Notes: a model not told the origin generated them from the sequence alone. A stretch of 53,479 nt of DNA from JBAXGW01 sp037139195 (GCA_037139195.1 JBAXGW010000028.1:1-53479); one strand, 5' to 3'; shown: positions 41,919 to 53,100, counted from the first letter of the stretch. Made by a program: numbers and translations.

Positions 41919-43951
41919 ATGAGAAAAATATACTTTTTTTTATTAGCATTATTTGCTTTATCTTTTGCTAAAGCGCAAAACACAGCTCCCGTAGCTGTAA
42001 ACGACACTATAACTATTTATCACAAAGGCGAAATGCATACTGTAAACGTGATTTCAAACGATGTTGATGCCGAGGGAGATTCTATATATATATATCGTTT
42101 GTGTCTACTTCTGGTGTCCAATACAATAATTCTTCAATTTTTGTCAAACCCAATAGCGGATACGAAACAAAAACAAGAAATATAGTGTATAGAATTAACG
42201 ACGAAAATGGCAATCAGTCGAATGTTGCGATATTAGTTATTAAATTTGTATCTACGCTACCTGATAGCTTAACAATTTCGAATATTAATGCATTAATAAA
42301 TCCTAATAACATTAACTTTTGGGATCAAAATTATACAGCTCATTTTTATGCCCCGAAAGGAAGTGGGAAAGGAACAATGTTTTGTTCAACGTTGTGTATT
42401 GCTGGCATTCGTTCATCCGACAATCAGTTATGTTTTGCCGCAGATACGTACGGCAACTATGGAATTGATTTTTATCAAGGTCCTTTGAAAATAGACGACT
42501 CCGGTACTGATTCTTTAACTATGGCATTATATAATCGTTCTTGGAAAGTTAACTCTTCGCAAATAGATGCATTAATGGCATACCAAGCAAATCCATCAGC
42601 TTATCCCAACTACGTTATTCCAGAAGCAATTCTTAATTGGCCTGCTCATGGTGGTGCTGGTTACGCAAACAATATAGCACCTTTTGTAGATGTTGACCAA
42701 GATGGAATTTATGAACCACAACATTTAGATTATCCTAAAATAAAAGGAGACGAAGCAATGTTTTATGTTGTTAACGATAAAGGTGGAATTCATTCACAAA
42801 CAGGCGGCTTGCCTCTTGGTATGGAGATTCAAGTGATGGCTTATGCCTTCGACTGCTCAGGTGATTCAGCATTATATAATTCGATATTTATTGATTATAC
42901 AATAATAAATCGTTCAACTAACACCTATAACAAGACATATATTGCTTCTTTTAATGATTTTGATATTGGAGATTCTCGAGATGACTATATGGGTTGTGAT
43001 GTATTAAGAAGCACAATGTATGGATATAATGGAGCTACCAAAGATGGAAATGGAGAAGTTTATAGTTATGGAGCGAATCCACCTATTCAAAGCATTGCTA
43101 TATTAAGAGGGCCTAAAGTTAGTGAGAACGGTTTGGATGATGCTTCAAACGACCCACTGCAAATAGCAAATGGCTTTGGTTATAACGATGGAATTATTGA
43201 TAATGAAGAGCATGGAATGGATTTTTTTGTTTCACAAATGGCAAAATCTGATCCATTTGATACAATCCCAAATCTTAATATTAGCGAAACAATGAAGGGT
43301 TACAATGCCTTGCAAGCCATATATGACGATAGCACAAGGTTGTTATATTCAAACTCAAATGATGCATGTAAGTTTTTATATCCAGGACTTTCTGATTTAT
43401 ATAATTGGGGAACTGCTGGCTTAATACCAACAGTTGATAAAAACTGGACAGAAATAACCTCTGGTAATGTGCCTTATGACAGAAAAGGCTGGATGTCTAG
43501 TGGCGGTTTTACATTCTTGCCCGGTGCTACTCAGCACTTTGAGCTTGCATATACTTATAATAGAAACTATTCGGATACCAGTCGCTTAGCTGCTTTGCCA
43601 ATAATGCAAGCTCGCGTGGATAGTTTAAGAAGCTATTTTAAAGCAGAAAGAACACCTTGTGGCTCCATATTCGCAAGCATAGAAAAGAAAAGTGATTTAG
43701 AAAACACATTGAAAGTATATCCAAATCCAGCAAATGATTATTTCAAAGTAGAATATACCAGCAATAAAAATGAAGCAATAATTGTGAGTGTTTATGATAT
43801 AAATGGAAGAGTTGTAATTACTAAAAAAGCAAATACTATAATTGGCAAAAACACTATTTCGCTTAACACCAATGAATTAAATAGCGGAGTTTATATAGTT
43901 AAAATAGAAACTTCTATGGATAATAAGGTGGTTAGATTGGTAATTAATTAA
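41919..43951 (+). pseudogene. Frameshifted T9SS-secreted paralogue 2 (possibly phase-variable)
   Basis: Reading from ATG 41919 gives a signal peptide and the same NTAPVAVNDTITIYHKGE module, then diverges from the paralogue at DSIYI and stops at 42185. The homologous body continues in another frame through to 43951 and ends in a full T9SS sorting domain. The break is at an (AT)6 run (42084-42095); removing one AT unit restores DSIYISFVSTSGVQYNNSS, which aligns with DSIYISWAPLAQFSSTS of the first copy. No other disruption is visible over about 1.85 kb, so the gene is either switched by slippage, very recently broken, or affected by a sequencing error. The protein would be about 677 aa when in frame. 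Confidence 0.85.
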
Positions 43952-43958
43952 AAAAAAC

Positions 43959-45908
43959 ATGAAAAACAAATATTTAATCTTAGTCTTATTAATTTTCTTG
44001 TCTCAATTTGTTGCAGCACAGAATATTTTAGAAAACAAATATGATGTAAAACAATATATATTAGATTTGGAAATTAGTAATTTGTCGGCAGAAATCAAAG
44101 GAAACGTAACTATTAATGCAAACGTAACAGCAAGTATTTTAGATACTTTTGTTGTTGATTTAATTGATACTATTACAGTTAATCAAACATATATGGTGGT
44201 TGATTCTGTTTTTGTAAATGGCGTTTCTAATATTTTTCAACATAAAAACGACCTTGTTTATTTGCCTTTGTTAAACCCTATCTCTCAAAATCAAATGTTT
44301 TCTGTTCAAATTTATTACCATGGTAATGGGAGTGCAAGTAGTCTAACAAATTATAATGGAATTACTAAAGACAATTATTCTGGAGTAAAACACACTTATA
44401 CTTTTTCTGAACCCACATGGGCGAAAGTATGGTGGCCTTGTAAACAAGTTTTAAAAGACAAAGCCGATTCGGTAACTTTTTTTATAACAACAGATTCAGC
44501 AAATAAGTCGGGCTCAAATGGTATTCTAAAATCAACCGAATCATTATTAGGTGGAAAGGTAAAAAATAAATGGGAAACAAAATACCCAACTGTCTTTTAT
44601 TTAATTTCTTTTACTGTTGGTCCTTTTCAAGAATATGTAACTTATGCTCCACTTTCTGCTGGTCAGGATTCAATTTTATTACAAAATCTATTATTCCCCA
44701 ATTCAAATTATTATCTAGACCACATAAAAGCGATTAATAAAACCAAACAATTGATATATTTATATTCTCAACTAATAGGAGCATACCCTTTTGAAAATGA
44801 AAAATATGGATATTGTGTAATAGGATCACCTCTAGGTGCTATGGAACATCAAACAATGTGCACGATAGGTTACCAAGCAATGGATACAACTTCTATGAAC
44901 TATGGTGGTTCATATTATTTCTGGTATGTAGCACATGAGTTTGGGCATCAATGGTTTGGCGATTACGTAACTTGCGAACAATGGAATTATATATGGTTAA
45001 ATGAAGGATTTGCATCCTATATGGAATACGTTGCTTTACAAAATCTGGAATCTCAGTCCAAAGCCGACTATTGGATTCAAAATGCTCATTCTGAAGTAAT
45101 GTTACTTCCAAATGGAAGCGTTTACGTGTCGGATTTATTGGTTTCTAATGAGAATAATGTGTTGGATTATAGATTACAGTATAAGAAAGGATCATCAATT
45201 CTACATACTTTAAGATACGAAATTAATAGCGATTCAATGTTTTTCGCAGTATTAAAAAACTTTTTATCTACTTATGCTTATTCTGTTGCTACTGGCGAAG
45301 ATTTCAAACAGGTTGCACAGGCGACTACAGGAGCAGATTATACCGATTTTTTTAATCAATGGTATTATGGAGAAGGCTATCCAACTTTCAATATTAATTG
45401 GAGTCAGACAAGTGACACAGTAACTATTTTTTCAAATCAAACCACGTCAACAACAATTACTCCTTTGTTTAAAACACATTTTGATGTAAAACTAAAAACA
45501 GCATCAGGCGATACTATTGTTCGTTTATATCATGCTACAAATAATGAAATATTTAAACTATATTTCCCAAAAACAGTTACTTCTGTTGTTGTAGATCCCA
45601 ATTTTTGGCTTATTCAAAAAAACACGATAAATGTTGGTATTGAAGAAGATAAAAACATATTGCCCTGTAAACTATACCCAAATCCTGCTAAACAAAATTG
45701 CACATTAGAATATTTTTCAAAATTAAATGAGCAAATAAAGATTAAAATATATGATATAAATGGGAGTGAAGTTGCTCAAAAAACAATATATGTATTTTGT
45801 GGTAAAAACGACATATTGCTTGATAGCAATAATTTAAATAGCGGAGTTTATATTGTTAAAGTAGAATCAAATGCTGAAAGTAAAGTGCTAAGACTTATAG
45901 TTAATTAA
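43959..45908 (+). CDS. M1 family aminopeptidase with T9SS sorting domain
   Basis: 649-aa secreted gluzincin. A signal peptide (about 1-20) is followed by an N-terminal beta domain, the exopeptidase motif GAMEH (293-297, usually GAMEN) and the zinc site HEFGH (326-330) with E349 as third ligand in NEGFASYMEY. The C-terminus carries a T9SS type A domain (LYPNPAKQNCTLEYF ... NSGVYIVKVESNAESKVLRLIVN). It is expected to remove N-terminal residues from peptides at or outside the cell surface. It starts 7 nt after the frameshifted gene. Confidence 0.93.
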   Translation: MKNKYLILVLLIFLSQFVAAQNILENKYDVKQYILDLEISNLSAEIKGNVTINANVTASILDTFVVDLIDTITVNQTYMVVDSVFVNGVSNIFQHKNDLVYLPLLNPISQNQMFSVQIYYHGNGSASSLTNYNGITKDNYSGVKHTYTFSEPTWAKVWWPCKQVLKDKADSVTFFITTDSANKSGSNGILKSTESLLGGKVKNKWETKYPTVFYLISFTVGPFQEYVTYAPLSAGQDSILLQNLLFPNSNYYLDHIKAINKTKQLIYLYSQLIGAYPFENEKYGYCVIGSPLGAMEHQTMCTIGYQAMDTTSMNYGGSYYFWYVAHEFGHQWFGDYVTCEQWNYIWLNEGFASYMEYVALQNLESQSKADYWIQNAHSEVMLLPNGSVYVSDLLVSNENNVLDYRLQYKKGSSILHTLRYEINSDSMFFAVLKNFLSTYAYSVATGEDFKQVAQATTGADYTDFFNQWYYGEGYPTFNINWSQTSDTVTIFSNQTTSTTITPLFKTHFDVKLKTASGDTIVRLYHATNNEIFKLYFPKTVTSVVVDPNFWLIQKNTINVGIEEDKNILPCKLYPNPAKQNCTLEYFSKLNEQIKIKIYDINGSEVAQKTIYVFCGKNDILLDSNNLNSGVYIVKVESNAESKVLRLIVN

Positions 45909-45919
45909 AAAAAGAAGAT

Positions 45920-47167
45920 ATGAAAGCTAAAATATTAGTCGTAGTTATGTCTCTTTTTTCGGGAGTGGTTTTTGCTCAAAATCATATTAATAGCAAAATT
46001 AGTGCAGGCAATAAAATAGATTCGTTAGTATATGATTATTTGAACGAAATAAACAAAGATAGTATTAGAAGCACAATTCAATCGCTTCAAAATTTTCAAA
46101 CTCGCTTTATGTTGGATACCAACAGAAAATCGATTGCTAATTTTATTAAGGATAAGTATATTAAAATGGGGTATGAAAATACTGTGATTGATTCATTTTT
46201 AACTATCTCTAATTTTGATTATTTTTATAATATTGTTATCCAAGATACTACTTGGCAGTATAATGTGGTGGCAACACTGCAAGGGGTGAAGTATCCTGAT
46301 AGTATTTGTATTGTCGGAGCTCATTATGATTCCTTTTCTGATAGTGCTTTAGTTAGAAAAACACCAGGAGCAGATGACGATGCATCTGGGATTGCTGCGG
46401 CTATAGAAATAGCAAGGGTTTTCAAAAATAGAAATTATCAACCAGAAATGTCTGTTAAATTTATTGCTTTTGCTGCTGAAGAATTAATTCTGTTTTCTAC
46501 AGAATCGGGTAGCAGTTTCTATGCAAAAAAAGCAAAAGCAAATAATGAGAAAATTAAATTTATTGCCAATAATGATATGATTGGATATGATAAAACTACT
46601 AGTAATTGGCGTTCTCATTTTAATTGTTTTACTGGGATGACTTGGATAAAGGATTATTCTAGTTATATAGCCGAAAGTTATTCTTTAATAACCCCTTTAA
46701 TTCTAATTAATAATTCATGGGGAGATTCTCATCCTTTTTATGAAAATGGGTTTCAAACATTGCATTTTGATGAATTTGCGTATAATCCTAATTATCACAA
46801 AATTACTGATGTTGTTGGTAGTATGAATATGGATTATTGTGTTGAAATGACTAAAATATCCATGGCAATGTTGTTGGAAAGCTCTAAATCATATACTAGT
46901 TTAAACGCTCTTGATAAACAAAATAATATAATCATATACCCAAATCCAGCTCAAGATAATTGCAAGATTGAATTTGTTGTTGATAAAAATGAAGAAGTTA
47001 GCTTAAATGTTTGTGATATTAATGGAAGATTAGTGCATTCTAGAAAAATTGATGCGATAATTGGAAAAAATAATATTTCGTTAGATATTTTAGATTTAAA
47101 CGGTGTTTATTTTGTTAAATTAATTTCATCAAAAGATACAAGGGTGCTTCGATTAATTGTTCTTTAG
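45920..47167 (+). CDS. M28 family metallopeptidase with T9SS sorting domain
   Basis: 415-aa secreted zinc peptidase. After a signal peptide (about 1-19), the M28 core shows VGAHYDSFS (H135, D137), GADDDASGIAAAIEIARVF (bridging Asp and the following Ser-Gly) and FAAEELILFS (catalytic and ligand Glu 187/188), and later HFDEFAYNPNYHKITD with a further histidine ligand. The T9SS domain begins IIYPNPAQDNCKIEF. Last gene of the run that begins at 39831; it converges on the gene at 47178 with a 10-nt gap. Confidence 0.92.
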   Translation: MKAKILVVVMSLFSGVVFAQNHINSKISAGNKIDSLVYDYLNEINKDSIRSTIQSLQNFQTRFMLDTNRKSIANFIKDKYIKMGYENTVIDSFLTISNFDYFYNIVIQDTTWQYNVVATLQGVKYPDSICIVGAHYDSFSDSALVRKTPGADDDASGIAAAIEIARVFKNRNYQPEMSVKFIAFAAEELILFSTESGSSFYAKKAKANNEKIKFIANNDMIGYDKTTSNWRSHFNCFTGMTWIKDYSSYIAESYSLITPLILINNSWGDSHPFYENGFQTLHFDEFAYNPNYHKITDVVGSMNMDYCVEMTKISMAMLLESSKSYTSLNALDKQNNIIIYPNPAQDNCKIEFVVDKNEEVSLNVCDINGRLVHSRKIDAIIGKNNISLDILDLNGVYFVKLISSKDTRVLRLIVL

Positions 47168-47177
47168 TAAATTATGT

Positions 47178-48299
47178 TTATTCGCTAAATGGATTGTAAA
47201 CTTCGTACGGAGTTGTTCCCGAACTAGTTTCAACTAATAGTTTTCCTGTATTTGTAACAAAAAAGGCTCTGCGACTTAATGCTAATAGGTTAAATTTGTA
47301 AGCAGCAAGAGAAGGAACAACTTCTGCGGCTGTTGGATTTCCGGTGCCCATATCAAATCCAGTTTGCATAAGTGTGCCATCATTCAATATATACATAGGA
47401 TTGAAATAGGTTTCAGCACCTGCGCTAAATGCTTTTGGGTTTGTAATATCTGGGATATAACCATTTGTAACATGTCCCCATATATAAAGTTTTGATGTTA
47501 CTGAGTTAAATGCAAGATTGTAATTATCTCCTGCATGGATTTTATTAATATTAGAAAGCGATGCAATGTTTGCTGGAAGAGTGTATACTTCATTTGTTTG
47601 AAAGCTAATAGTGCCCCATTGATAAACTAAACCAGAGTTGGTGCTTGCTATTGCTTGCATTGTGCCAGCCGATAATTGTGTGGCAGGTACGTTTCCTTTT
47701 GGAATTCCTATCATAGTAGGAAGTAGTTGGTATGTTATTGTTCCATTTCCCATTTGGTATTTTGAATTATCACCCCATCCCCAAACATCACCGTTGTTAT
47801 CCAATACAAAATAGCTTCCTGATTCGGAACCTCCAGCTGCGATATCTATGATTAAATTGCCTCCCAAATCCGACATATAAGGACTTGTTATTGCTGAATC
47901 GCATCCAACAGTTGGGTCAACGTTCCAAACAAACATAGTGCCGCTGCTATCAAGTGCCATGCCTTCATAGTTGTCTGTGTTAGTGCTGTATTGTGCTGCT
48001 GCAATTTTTTTTATATGCGATAGCCCTTTAATTCTATGGTGTGTAATGATAGTTCCATTTGAACTAAAGGTTGGTGTAGCAAAAAAAACAGTTCCTTTGT
48101 TTGTTAAATAAAAACAGTTTTCGCCATTGGCTTTTATATCAATAATAAAAGTTGTATCACTGGTATTGTTAGTGTTGTTAGGGTTTTGAGATGCTGGACT
48201 TGTTGGAGTTAGCGTTTCCTCTTTTTTGCAAGCACTTATTAGTAGTATGATGATGTATGATATTGATAATGAGTATTTTGAAATTTTATTAGTTTTCAT
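47178..48299 (-). CDS. RCC1-repeat-like lipoprotein
   Basis: 373-aa lipoprotein (signal ending LLISAC, Cys23) with a Thr/Asn/Pro-rich linker and then about five to six blades of RCC1/BNR-like propeller, for example DNNGDVWGWGDNSKYQMGNG and QLSAGTMQAIASTNSGLVYQWGT. It probably forms a beta-propeller at the outer membrane surface. There is no T9SS tail. Ligand unknown. A promoter-like TTTG with CATATTTG (one mismatch) lies just upstream on the minus strand. Confidence 0.8.
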   Translation of the reverse strand: MKTNKISKYSLSISYIIILLISACKKEETLTPTSPASQNPNNTNNTSDTTFIIDIKANGENCFYLTNKGTVFFATPTFSSNGTIITHHRIKGLSHIKKIAAAQYSTNTDNYEGMALDSSGTMFVWNVDPTVGCDSAITSPYMSDLGGNLIIDIAAGGSESGSYFVLDNNGDVWGWGDNSKYQMGNGTITYQLLPTMIGIPKGNVPATQLSAGTMQAIASTNSGLVYQWGTISFQTNEVYTLPANIASLSNINKIHAGDNYNLAFNSVTSKLYIWGHVTNGYIPDITNPKAFSAGAETYFNPMYILNDGTLMQTGFDMGTGNPTAAEVVPSLAAYKFNLLALSRRAFFVTNTGKLLVETSSGTTPYEVYNPFSE

Positions 48300-48394
48300 A
48301 GTTCTTAATATTTATCCAAATACAAATATGCAATGATTTTTTGTCTTTTGCCAAAATATTTAAATGTAAATGAAATTCATTCGTATAATATTTT

Positions 48395-48424
48395 TTTGGA
48401 TTTTAAATTATTTTGCTATGTTTG
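48395..48424 (+). promoter_or_regulatory. Consensus-like promoter upstream of the C10 protease
   Basis: TTTG (48395-48398), 18-nt spacer, TATGTTTG (48417-48424). It lies just before the CCGTTAAC repeats, so its transcript would start inside the repeat region. Confidence 0.55.
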
Positions 48425-48428
48425 CATT

Positions 48429-48520
48429 TGCCGTAAACTGATTAATATATACCGTTAACTTTATTTATATATCCGAATACTTATTCGCGATAAATATTAA
48501 AAATTAATATATTATATTTG
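48429..48520 (+). promoter_or_regulatory. Candidate LytTR-type operator/promoter C
   Basis: TGCCGTAAACTG (48429) and TACCGTTAACTT (48450) are 21 nt apart, and a weak third unit (ATCCGAATACT) starts 21 nt later at 48471. TATATTTG (48513-48520) starts 63 nt after the second copy starts. No TTTG is at the -33 position. The C10 protease ATG is 24 nt further on. Confidence 0.62.
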
Positions 48521-48544
48521 AACCGAATCTAACTAAAAAATGCC

Positions 48545-49930
48545 ATGAAAAAAAGTACTTTTTTTATTCCATTATTGCTTTGTATAATTTCTTTTAATTT
48601 AAATGCTAAAAGTATCAATGCAGAAAAAGCAAAGCAAGCAGCTGTAAATTTTTTATATCAGCGTTCTGATATAACCGAAAAATCAGATTTTTCTATTTCT
48701 TTATTAAAAGAAATAAAAGATGAAAATACAAAAGAGCCATTGTGTTATGTGTTTTCATTGTTGCCAAAAGGTTTTGTTATCATGTCGGCAGATGATAATC
48801 TACAACCAGTTATTGGATATTCTTATGAAGATGATTTTATAGAATTTGCTAGTCCTTCGTTTAATGCTTGGATGAATGGGTATTATAAACAAATAAGTTT
48901 TGCCTTGCAAAATAAATCAATAGATAATAGTAAAAATAATGCCTGGGCTGAGCTTGAAAATAAATCGGGCAAAAAACAATTGTTAGATAAAGCTCCAATG
49001 ATAACAACAAAATGGGATCAGGCAAATAATTACAATGCATTATGTCCTTTAGATTCTCTAGGTCCAGATGGACATGCCTTAGTTGGTTGTGTTGCTACAG
49101 CGATGGGTCAAATTATGAAATTTTGGAATTATCCTGAGCACGGTAATAGTGGTTACGCTTACCAGCATATTCCGCCTATGTTTGCGAATAACTATGGCAA
49201 GGTTGAAGCTAATTTTGCAATTACAAATTATGAATGGACAAATATGCCAACTAAATCAAATTCAACTAGCAAAATAGCTGTTTCAACTTTATTATATCAT
49301 TGTGGTGTCTCTGTGAAAATGATGTATGGTCCTGATGGTTCTGGTTCTTTTACAGATAGAGTTCCTTCGGCATTAGCTCAATATTTTAGTTATTCACCAG
49401 CCGTTAAATATATTGAAAGGTCTATTTACCCTAACCCTCAATGGGATGCTATGATGATGTATCAATTGAATATAGGGTTGCCAGTTTTATATTCTGGTTC
49501 AGGTCCAGCTGGTGGTCATGCATTTGTGTTAGACGGATATCAAGATTCAAGTTATTTTCATATTAATTGGGGTTGGAGTGGAGCTAATAATGGGTATTTC
49601 TATTTCACTAGTTTGAATTCTGGTAATGGTGATTTTACAGGCGATCAAGGCGCTGTTGTTGATATTTATCCTTTAGGTCATGTTTCTGTGCCTGAAATTA
49701 ATAGCGAATCAGCAATGGTTTATCCAAATCCTGCTCAGGATTTTATTATAATAGAAGGATTTGATGCTAATAAAGCGAGTGTAGATATTTTTAATAATAT
49801 CGGTCAACTTGTTCTTTCTAATGTGGAAAACTCAAAAGTTGATGTTTCAAATCTTGAAAATGGTCTTTACTTTGTTAAAGTGAAAACTGATTCTAAAAGT
49901 TCAGTTTCTAAAGTATTTATTCAAAGGTAG
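48545..49930 (+). CDS. C10 (streptopain-like) cysteine protease with T9SS sorting domain
   Basis: 461-aa secreted protease. The signal peptide (about 1-21) and inhibitory pro-region (about 22-145, with FVIMSADDNLQPVIGYS) precede the catalytic domain: Cys182 in GCVATAMGQIMKFW and His325 in GGHAFVLDGY, followed by FHINWGWSG. The C-terminal 75 residues (VYPNPAQDFIIIEG ... LYFVKVKTDSKSSVSKVFIQR) form a T9SS type A domain. Similar proteases in Bacteroidota (PrtT, interpain, Bfp) are virulence or nutrient proteases. It has its own promoter with direct-repeat operator and its own terminator. Confidence 0.94.
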   Translation: MKKSTFFIPLLLCIISFNLNAKSINAEKAKQAAVNFLYQRSDITEKSDFSISLLKEIKDENTKEPLCYVFSLLPKGFVIMSADDNLQPVIGYSYEDDFIEFASPSFNAWMNGYYKQISFALQNKSIDNSKNNAWAELENKSGKKQLLDKAPMITTKWDQANNYNALCPLDSLGPDGHALVGCVATAMGQIMKFWNYPEHGNSGYAYQHIPPMFANNYGKVEANFAITNYEWTNMPTKSNSTSKIAVSTLLYHCGVSVKMMYGPDGSGSFTDRVPSALAQYFSYSPAVKYIERSIYPNPQWDAMMMYQLNIGLPVLYSGSGPAGGHAFVLDGYQDSSYFHINWGWSGANNGYFYFTSLNSGNGDFTGDQGAVVDIYPLGHVSVPEINSESAMVYPNPAQDFIIIEGFDANKASVDIFNNIGQLVLSNVENSKVDVSNLENGLYFVKVKTDSKSSVSKVFIQR

Positions 49931-49967
49931 TTTTTTTAATAAATGTTTTTTTTTGATTTTGCAGAAA

Positions 49968-49993
49968 AGAAAGGAGTTAATCTCCTTTTTTTT
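49968..49993 (+). terminator. Terminator of the C10 protease gene
   Basis: AAAGGAG pairs with CTCCTTT over a TTAAT loop, followed by TTTTT. It lies 38 nt after the stop. Confidence 0.8.
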
Positions 49994-50172
49994 GTATTCG
50001 TATTTTTATCATTAGTATAAAAAAAACTATCATTGCAAGTGTAGTATTTATCAAATAATTGATTTTTAATATTTTAGTAGCTTTGGTGTTTTTGTTAATT
50101 TTACTTAATATAGTTGAAAATATAAAACTTATAGTTAAATTGCTTCCGAAAGACTAAAACTAACTATGTAAT

Positions 50173-53100
50173 ATGAAAAAACAACTACATTTATCACTCG
50201 TTGCATTGTTGTTATTGGGAACAACATTATTTGCCCAAAACAAACCATTAACTGCTCAAGAAAAGGCTCTTACAAAAATTGCTCGTTTCGACCAAAATTC
50301 TAATTGGTTAACATTCAATAATAATGTTTCGGTTAATGCAAGTCAGCTTTTTGAAAATTACAAATCGGAATTCAGTTTAGGTGCTGATGATAAAATGAAT
50401 CTATCTTCAGTATCAACTGATAAATTGGGTCAAAAACATTATAAATATCAACAATATTATAAAGGGTTGCCAATATTTGGTTCTGTTGTTGCTGTTCATG
50501 AAGAAAATAATAGAGTTAAAACTATGAACGGCTTTATTATTAAAGGTTTAAATAAATCATCTTCGCCCATATTATCAGAAAAAGAAGCTATAAATAATGC
50601 TTTAGTTATAGTAGCAGCAACAAAATATAAATGGGAAGATGCTAAAGCTGAACAAATGCTTAAGAGTGCAAAAAATGATAATAATGCTACTTATTATCCG
50701 AAAGCTAAATTAGTTTGGTATTCTAGAAATACAAAGGCTAATGCTAGTTCGTTTAAATTAGCATATCAAGTTGAGGTGTATGCAATTAACCCACTTAGCA
50801 AACAAATGTTTTTTATTGATGCACTTAACGGTCAGGTGATTAATAAAATAAATACATTAAAAAATGTAGATGTTCCTGGAGTGGCAACAACTAAGTATAA
50901 CGGAGTTCAGACTATACGAGTTGATTCTATTAGTCCTAATTCCTTTAGATTAAGAGAAACAACTCATGGAAACGGTATTGAAACCTATTCTTTAAATAAT
51001 GGAATGGACAATACTGCTGCTGTAGATATTACAAATACCACTAATAATTGGACTGTTGACCAAGTTGCAAATGGAGCGCACTGGGCTGCAGCAGTTTCAT
51101 ATAATTATTATAATCAAGTGCATAGCAGAAATAGTTATGATGACTTAGGTTCAAAAATTATTAATTATGTTCATTATGGAACTAATACTCAAAATGCATT
51201 TTGGGATGGCTCAAGTCTTACTTTTGGCGATGGTGGTGGGTCATATACTGCTTTTACTTCTTTAGATATATGCGGTCATGAGTTTACACATGGCGTTACC
51301 GAGCATACTGCAAATCTTATATATCAGGATGAATCGGGTGCTTTAAATGAAGCTATGAGTGATATTTTCGCTACTTGCATCGAGTTTTTTGGCGACGCTA
51401 CTCCAAATTATACTATGGGAGAAGATATTGGCCCCGCATTTAGATCAATGGTGGATCCAAAAGCTAACCAACAGCCAACAACCTATTTGGGTGAATACTG
51501 GCAAACAGATTCCACGACAGATAATGGTGGTGTGCATCAAAATAATAGTGTAGGTAATTATTGGTTTTATTTGCTTGCAGTAGGAGATACTGGTGTTAAT
51601 GATAATAATGTAAGTTATCAAATTCAGGGTATTGGGATGAACAAGGCAGAGCGAATTGTATACAGAATGCTGAGTGTTTATTTAACCGAATCATCACAAT
51701 ATATGGATGCTTATCAGGCATCTTTAGAAGCGGCAAAAGATTTATATGGCGAATGCTCTATTGAATATAAAGCTGTTGCTGAAGCATGGTACGCTGTAGG
51801 TGTTGGATATCCTAGGTCTAATAATAAAATATATGTGTTAGATGTTATAAGTCCAACAACAGCTTGTGGTATTGGTTTTGCAAGTATAGAAATTAAACTT
51901 CTTTTTAATGGTTGTGATACTACTTTGTTAGTTGGAACAAAAATTCCTTTAGCTTATAAAGCGGATAATGGTTCTTTGCTTTTAGATACTTTAACGTTGT
52001 CAAGCCCATGGATAGGAGGAGATTCTTTGAATTTTACGTTTCATACGCCAGTTGATTTTAGTGCACTTGGAGTTCATACAATAAATGTTTATTCAAAAAT
52101 GTCGAGTAGTTTAAATCAATATAATGATTCAATTATTGGATATAAATTTAATAATTTATTGCAACAAAATATTGATATGAAAATGGTTGAGTTGCTAAGC
52201 CCTCAATCGGGTTGTGGATTAACCAATGCTGAAACTGTCGTTGTTAAATTCAAATTTTTAGGTTGCGATTCATTGGCATCAGGTTCAGTTATTGATTTAG
52301 GTTATAAATTAAATGCTGGATCTGCTGTTGTTGAGCCATATACTCTTATTCAGAATATGTATCCTAACGATGAAATATTGTATTCGTTCAATACAAAAGG
52401 TAATTTTTCCACTTTGTCAAATACAATTAGTGTTTGGACCGAATTTGATGTTGATACCATAAATGGAAATGACACATTAAAAAATATTCAAATTAAAGTT
52501 CCTTCAATTTTAAATCAAAGTATTGGTTTTCAAAACGCAAGCGACACTGATTATTATATGGTGAATACAGATAAATATGGGAAAGTAGTTCTTGCAACTC
52601 AAGCTGCGAATGGGAGTGGTAAAGGATTGAAAATGACCAGTGGAAACGCCTTTAATTATTTTAATGAACTACAAATGCCTCAAGCCGGAATGGATATGTG
52701 GAGTGTAAATGAAATGTTATCAGCAAAAGTTAGTTTTTGTATTGATGCAACTAGTTGGAATACTGCTAATTTAAAGTTTGATTTAAAACAAACACACGGT
52801 GGTACTTTGTATTCACAATATTTAGGTGCTGGCGATTATACGATGGCAAGTAATTTTAGAGTTTTAGTAAATAATAATCAGATAGGAGGTACATACAATC
52901 CTACAACAAACGGTTCTGATCCATATTTAACGCATTATGTCAATTTAGATTCTTACGCAGGAACTAAGTTTACTTTAACATTTGAAACAAGAAATATATC
53001 TTCAGATACAACTATTTTCGTGCCGTTTATATTAGATAATGCATATTTAGATAATGTTTTCGTTTCGATAAATAGTGCAGTTGAAGAAAATGCTAGTAAA

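Noticed and set aside
42101..42300. Independent gene starting at ATG 42101
   Set aside because: It lacks a signal peptide and begins in mid-domain; it is the continuation of the frameshifted gene from 41919.
50111..50140. ATAGTTGAA and ATAGTTAAA, 21 nt apart, upstream of the M4 protease
   Set aside because: The spacing matches the LytTR-like sites, but the CC core is missing and no -7 element lies about 64 nt downstream (that position is inside the gene), so I do not count it as a fourth site.
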